The position numbers were made by a program, and so were the translations under genes. The notes under the pieces are model-generated. The model was not told where the DNA came from. It did no database searches and saw nothing but the letters and a program-made list of their open reading frames with translations. Shown one piece after another: positions 14,661 to 15,017 of a DNA stretch of 15,017 nt. The stretch's first letter is position 1, and each line of letters starts with the position of its first letter. The stretch is taken from assembly GCA_031278795.1 (NCBI GenBank), contig JAITJT010000210.1, positions 1-15,017 of the forward strand. The letters run 5' to 3'. Origin of the DNA: Deltaproteobacteria bacterium. Lineage in GTDB: Bacteria; Desulfobacterota; Desulfarculia; Adiutricales; Adiutricaceae.

Positions 14661-15017
14661 CGGTAGGCCGTGGCCATGGAGCCTAAGATTTTTATACGGA
14701 TTTTAGCTCCCTTGGGTGGGGCAAGATACTTAAGGATCCGCTAGGCCATAGATTAAAAAAAGTTCTTGAAAAATTTGCAAAAGTAGTATAATTTGTCTCT
14801 GACAATAAAAAAAAATTTTTCTCGCATTTGTTTTTCTTGAATGCGTGTTTAGAGAACGCACAAAGAACCATAATTTGAGTGGCTCGTAAATGCATTAAAA
14901 AACTCCGCGACATGTAAGTGTTGTAAGGAGCATAATAATAAATTTATTTTTAGGTATTAAACCATTTGTATTTCCGTTAGCTATAACTCAGGATGCGCTA
15001 TCCTATACGGCTTGATG

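Larger units (their letters stand above)
14027..15017. other. AT-rich upstream region of the MoxR operon, no gene seen
   Basis: About 990 bases to the window edge. The minus-strand frames here (14261-14464 and 14692-14913) lack ribosome-binding sites and recognisable motifs. The region holds a minisatellite (14061-14170), a palindrome (14178-14190), a candidate promoter (14196-14226), an A/T palindrome GCAAAAAA/TTTTTTGC (14472-14489), a degenerate A-rich repeat (14510-14660), and two mutually exclusive small hairpins around 14823-14860. Confidence 0.55.

Noticed and set aside
14692..14913. 73-codon minus-strand frame near the right edge
   Set aside because: No motif or ribosome-binding site; it is AT-rich spacer with homopolymers.

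Overview
The window looks like chromosomal DNA from a Gram-negative, motile bacterium. It holds a methyl-accepting chemotaxis protein, a textbook-like sigma-28 (FliA) promoter, and the MoxR/DUF58/SpoIIM-like/RDD membrane operon common in Proteobacteria and related phyla. A Desulfobacterota-like or other deltaproteobacterial-type host is possible, but no marker in the window settles it. Genes are fairly GC-rich while the spacers are strongly AT-rich. About a quarter of the window is non-coding, and several spacers carry short tandem repeats. That is unusual for a free-living bacterium and would suit a lineage with relaxed selection, for example a host-associated one (inference). TGA is used as a normal stop by at least six genes here, so the standard bacterial code applies.

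Layout. 25-708 (+): cytidylate kinase (cmk). 709-1599: long AT-rich spacer with two candidate RNA structures. 1600-3648 (+): dCache-type chemoreceptor, followed by two hairpins and a terminator (3846-3875). 3649-4271: spacer with some GC-rich inverted repeats. 4272-5210 (-): unrecognised 312-residue protein without Cys or Trp, preceded by an almost perfect sigma-28 promoter, so probably a late flagellar/chemotaxis-regulon gene. 5211-5895: AT-rich spacer. 5896-6894 (-): YfeH-type SBF-like transporter with its own sigma-70-like promoter and a terminator-like hairpin in the leader. 6895-7253: spacer with 11-nt and 13-nt tandem repeats.

7254-14026 (-): one compact operon. In transcription order it runs DUF4129 protein, DUF4350 protein, MoxR ATPase, DUF58 protein, SpoIIM-like membrane protein, RDD membrane protein. 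Nearly every junction is an ATGA/TTGA overlap or a longer overlap, so the genes are probably translationally coupled. In such operons the MoxR AAA+ ATPase is thought to act as a chaperone on the vWA-like DUF58 partner at the membrane, with the other genes supplying membrane components; the cargo is unknown. The DUF58 gene is split by one in-frame TGA exactly at a conserved glycine of the GPLG motif, with a restart ATG 9 nt further on. 14027-15017: non-coding upstream region with a candidate promoter, a palindrome near the predicted transcription start, and an 18/19-nt minisatellite in the predicted 5' leader.

The two observations most worth following are the sigma-28-controlled unknown protein and the split DUF58 gene.
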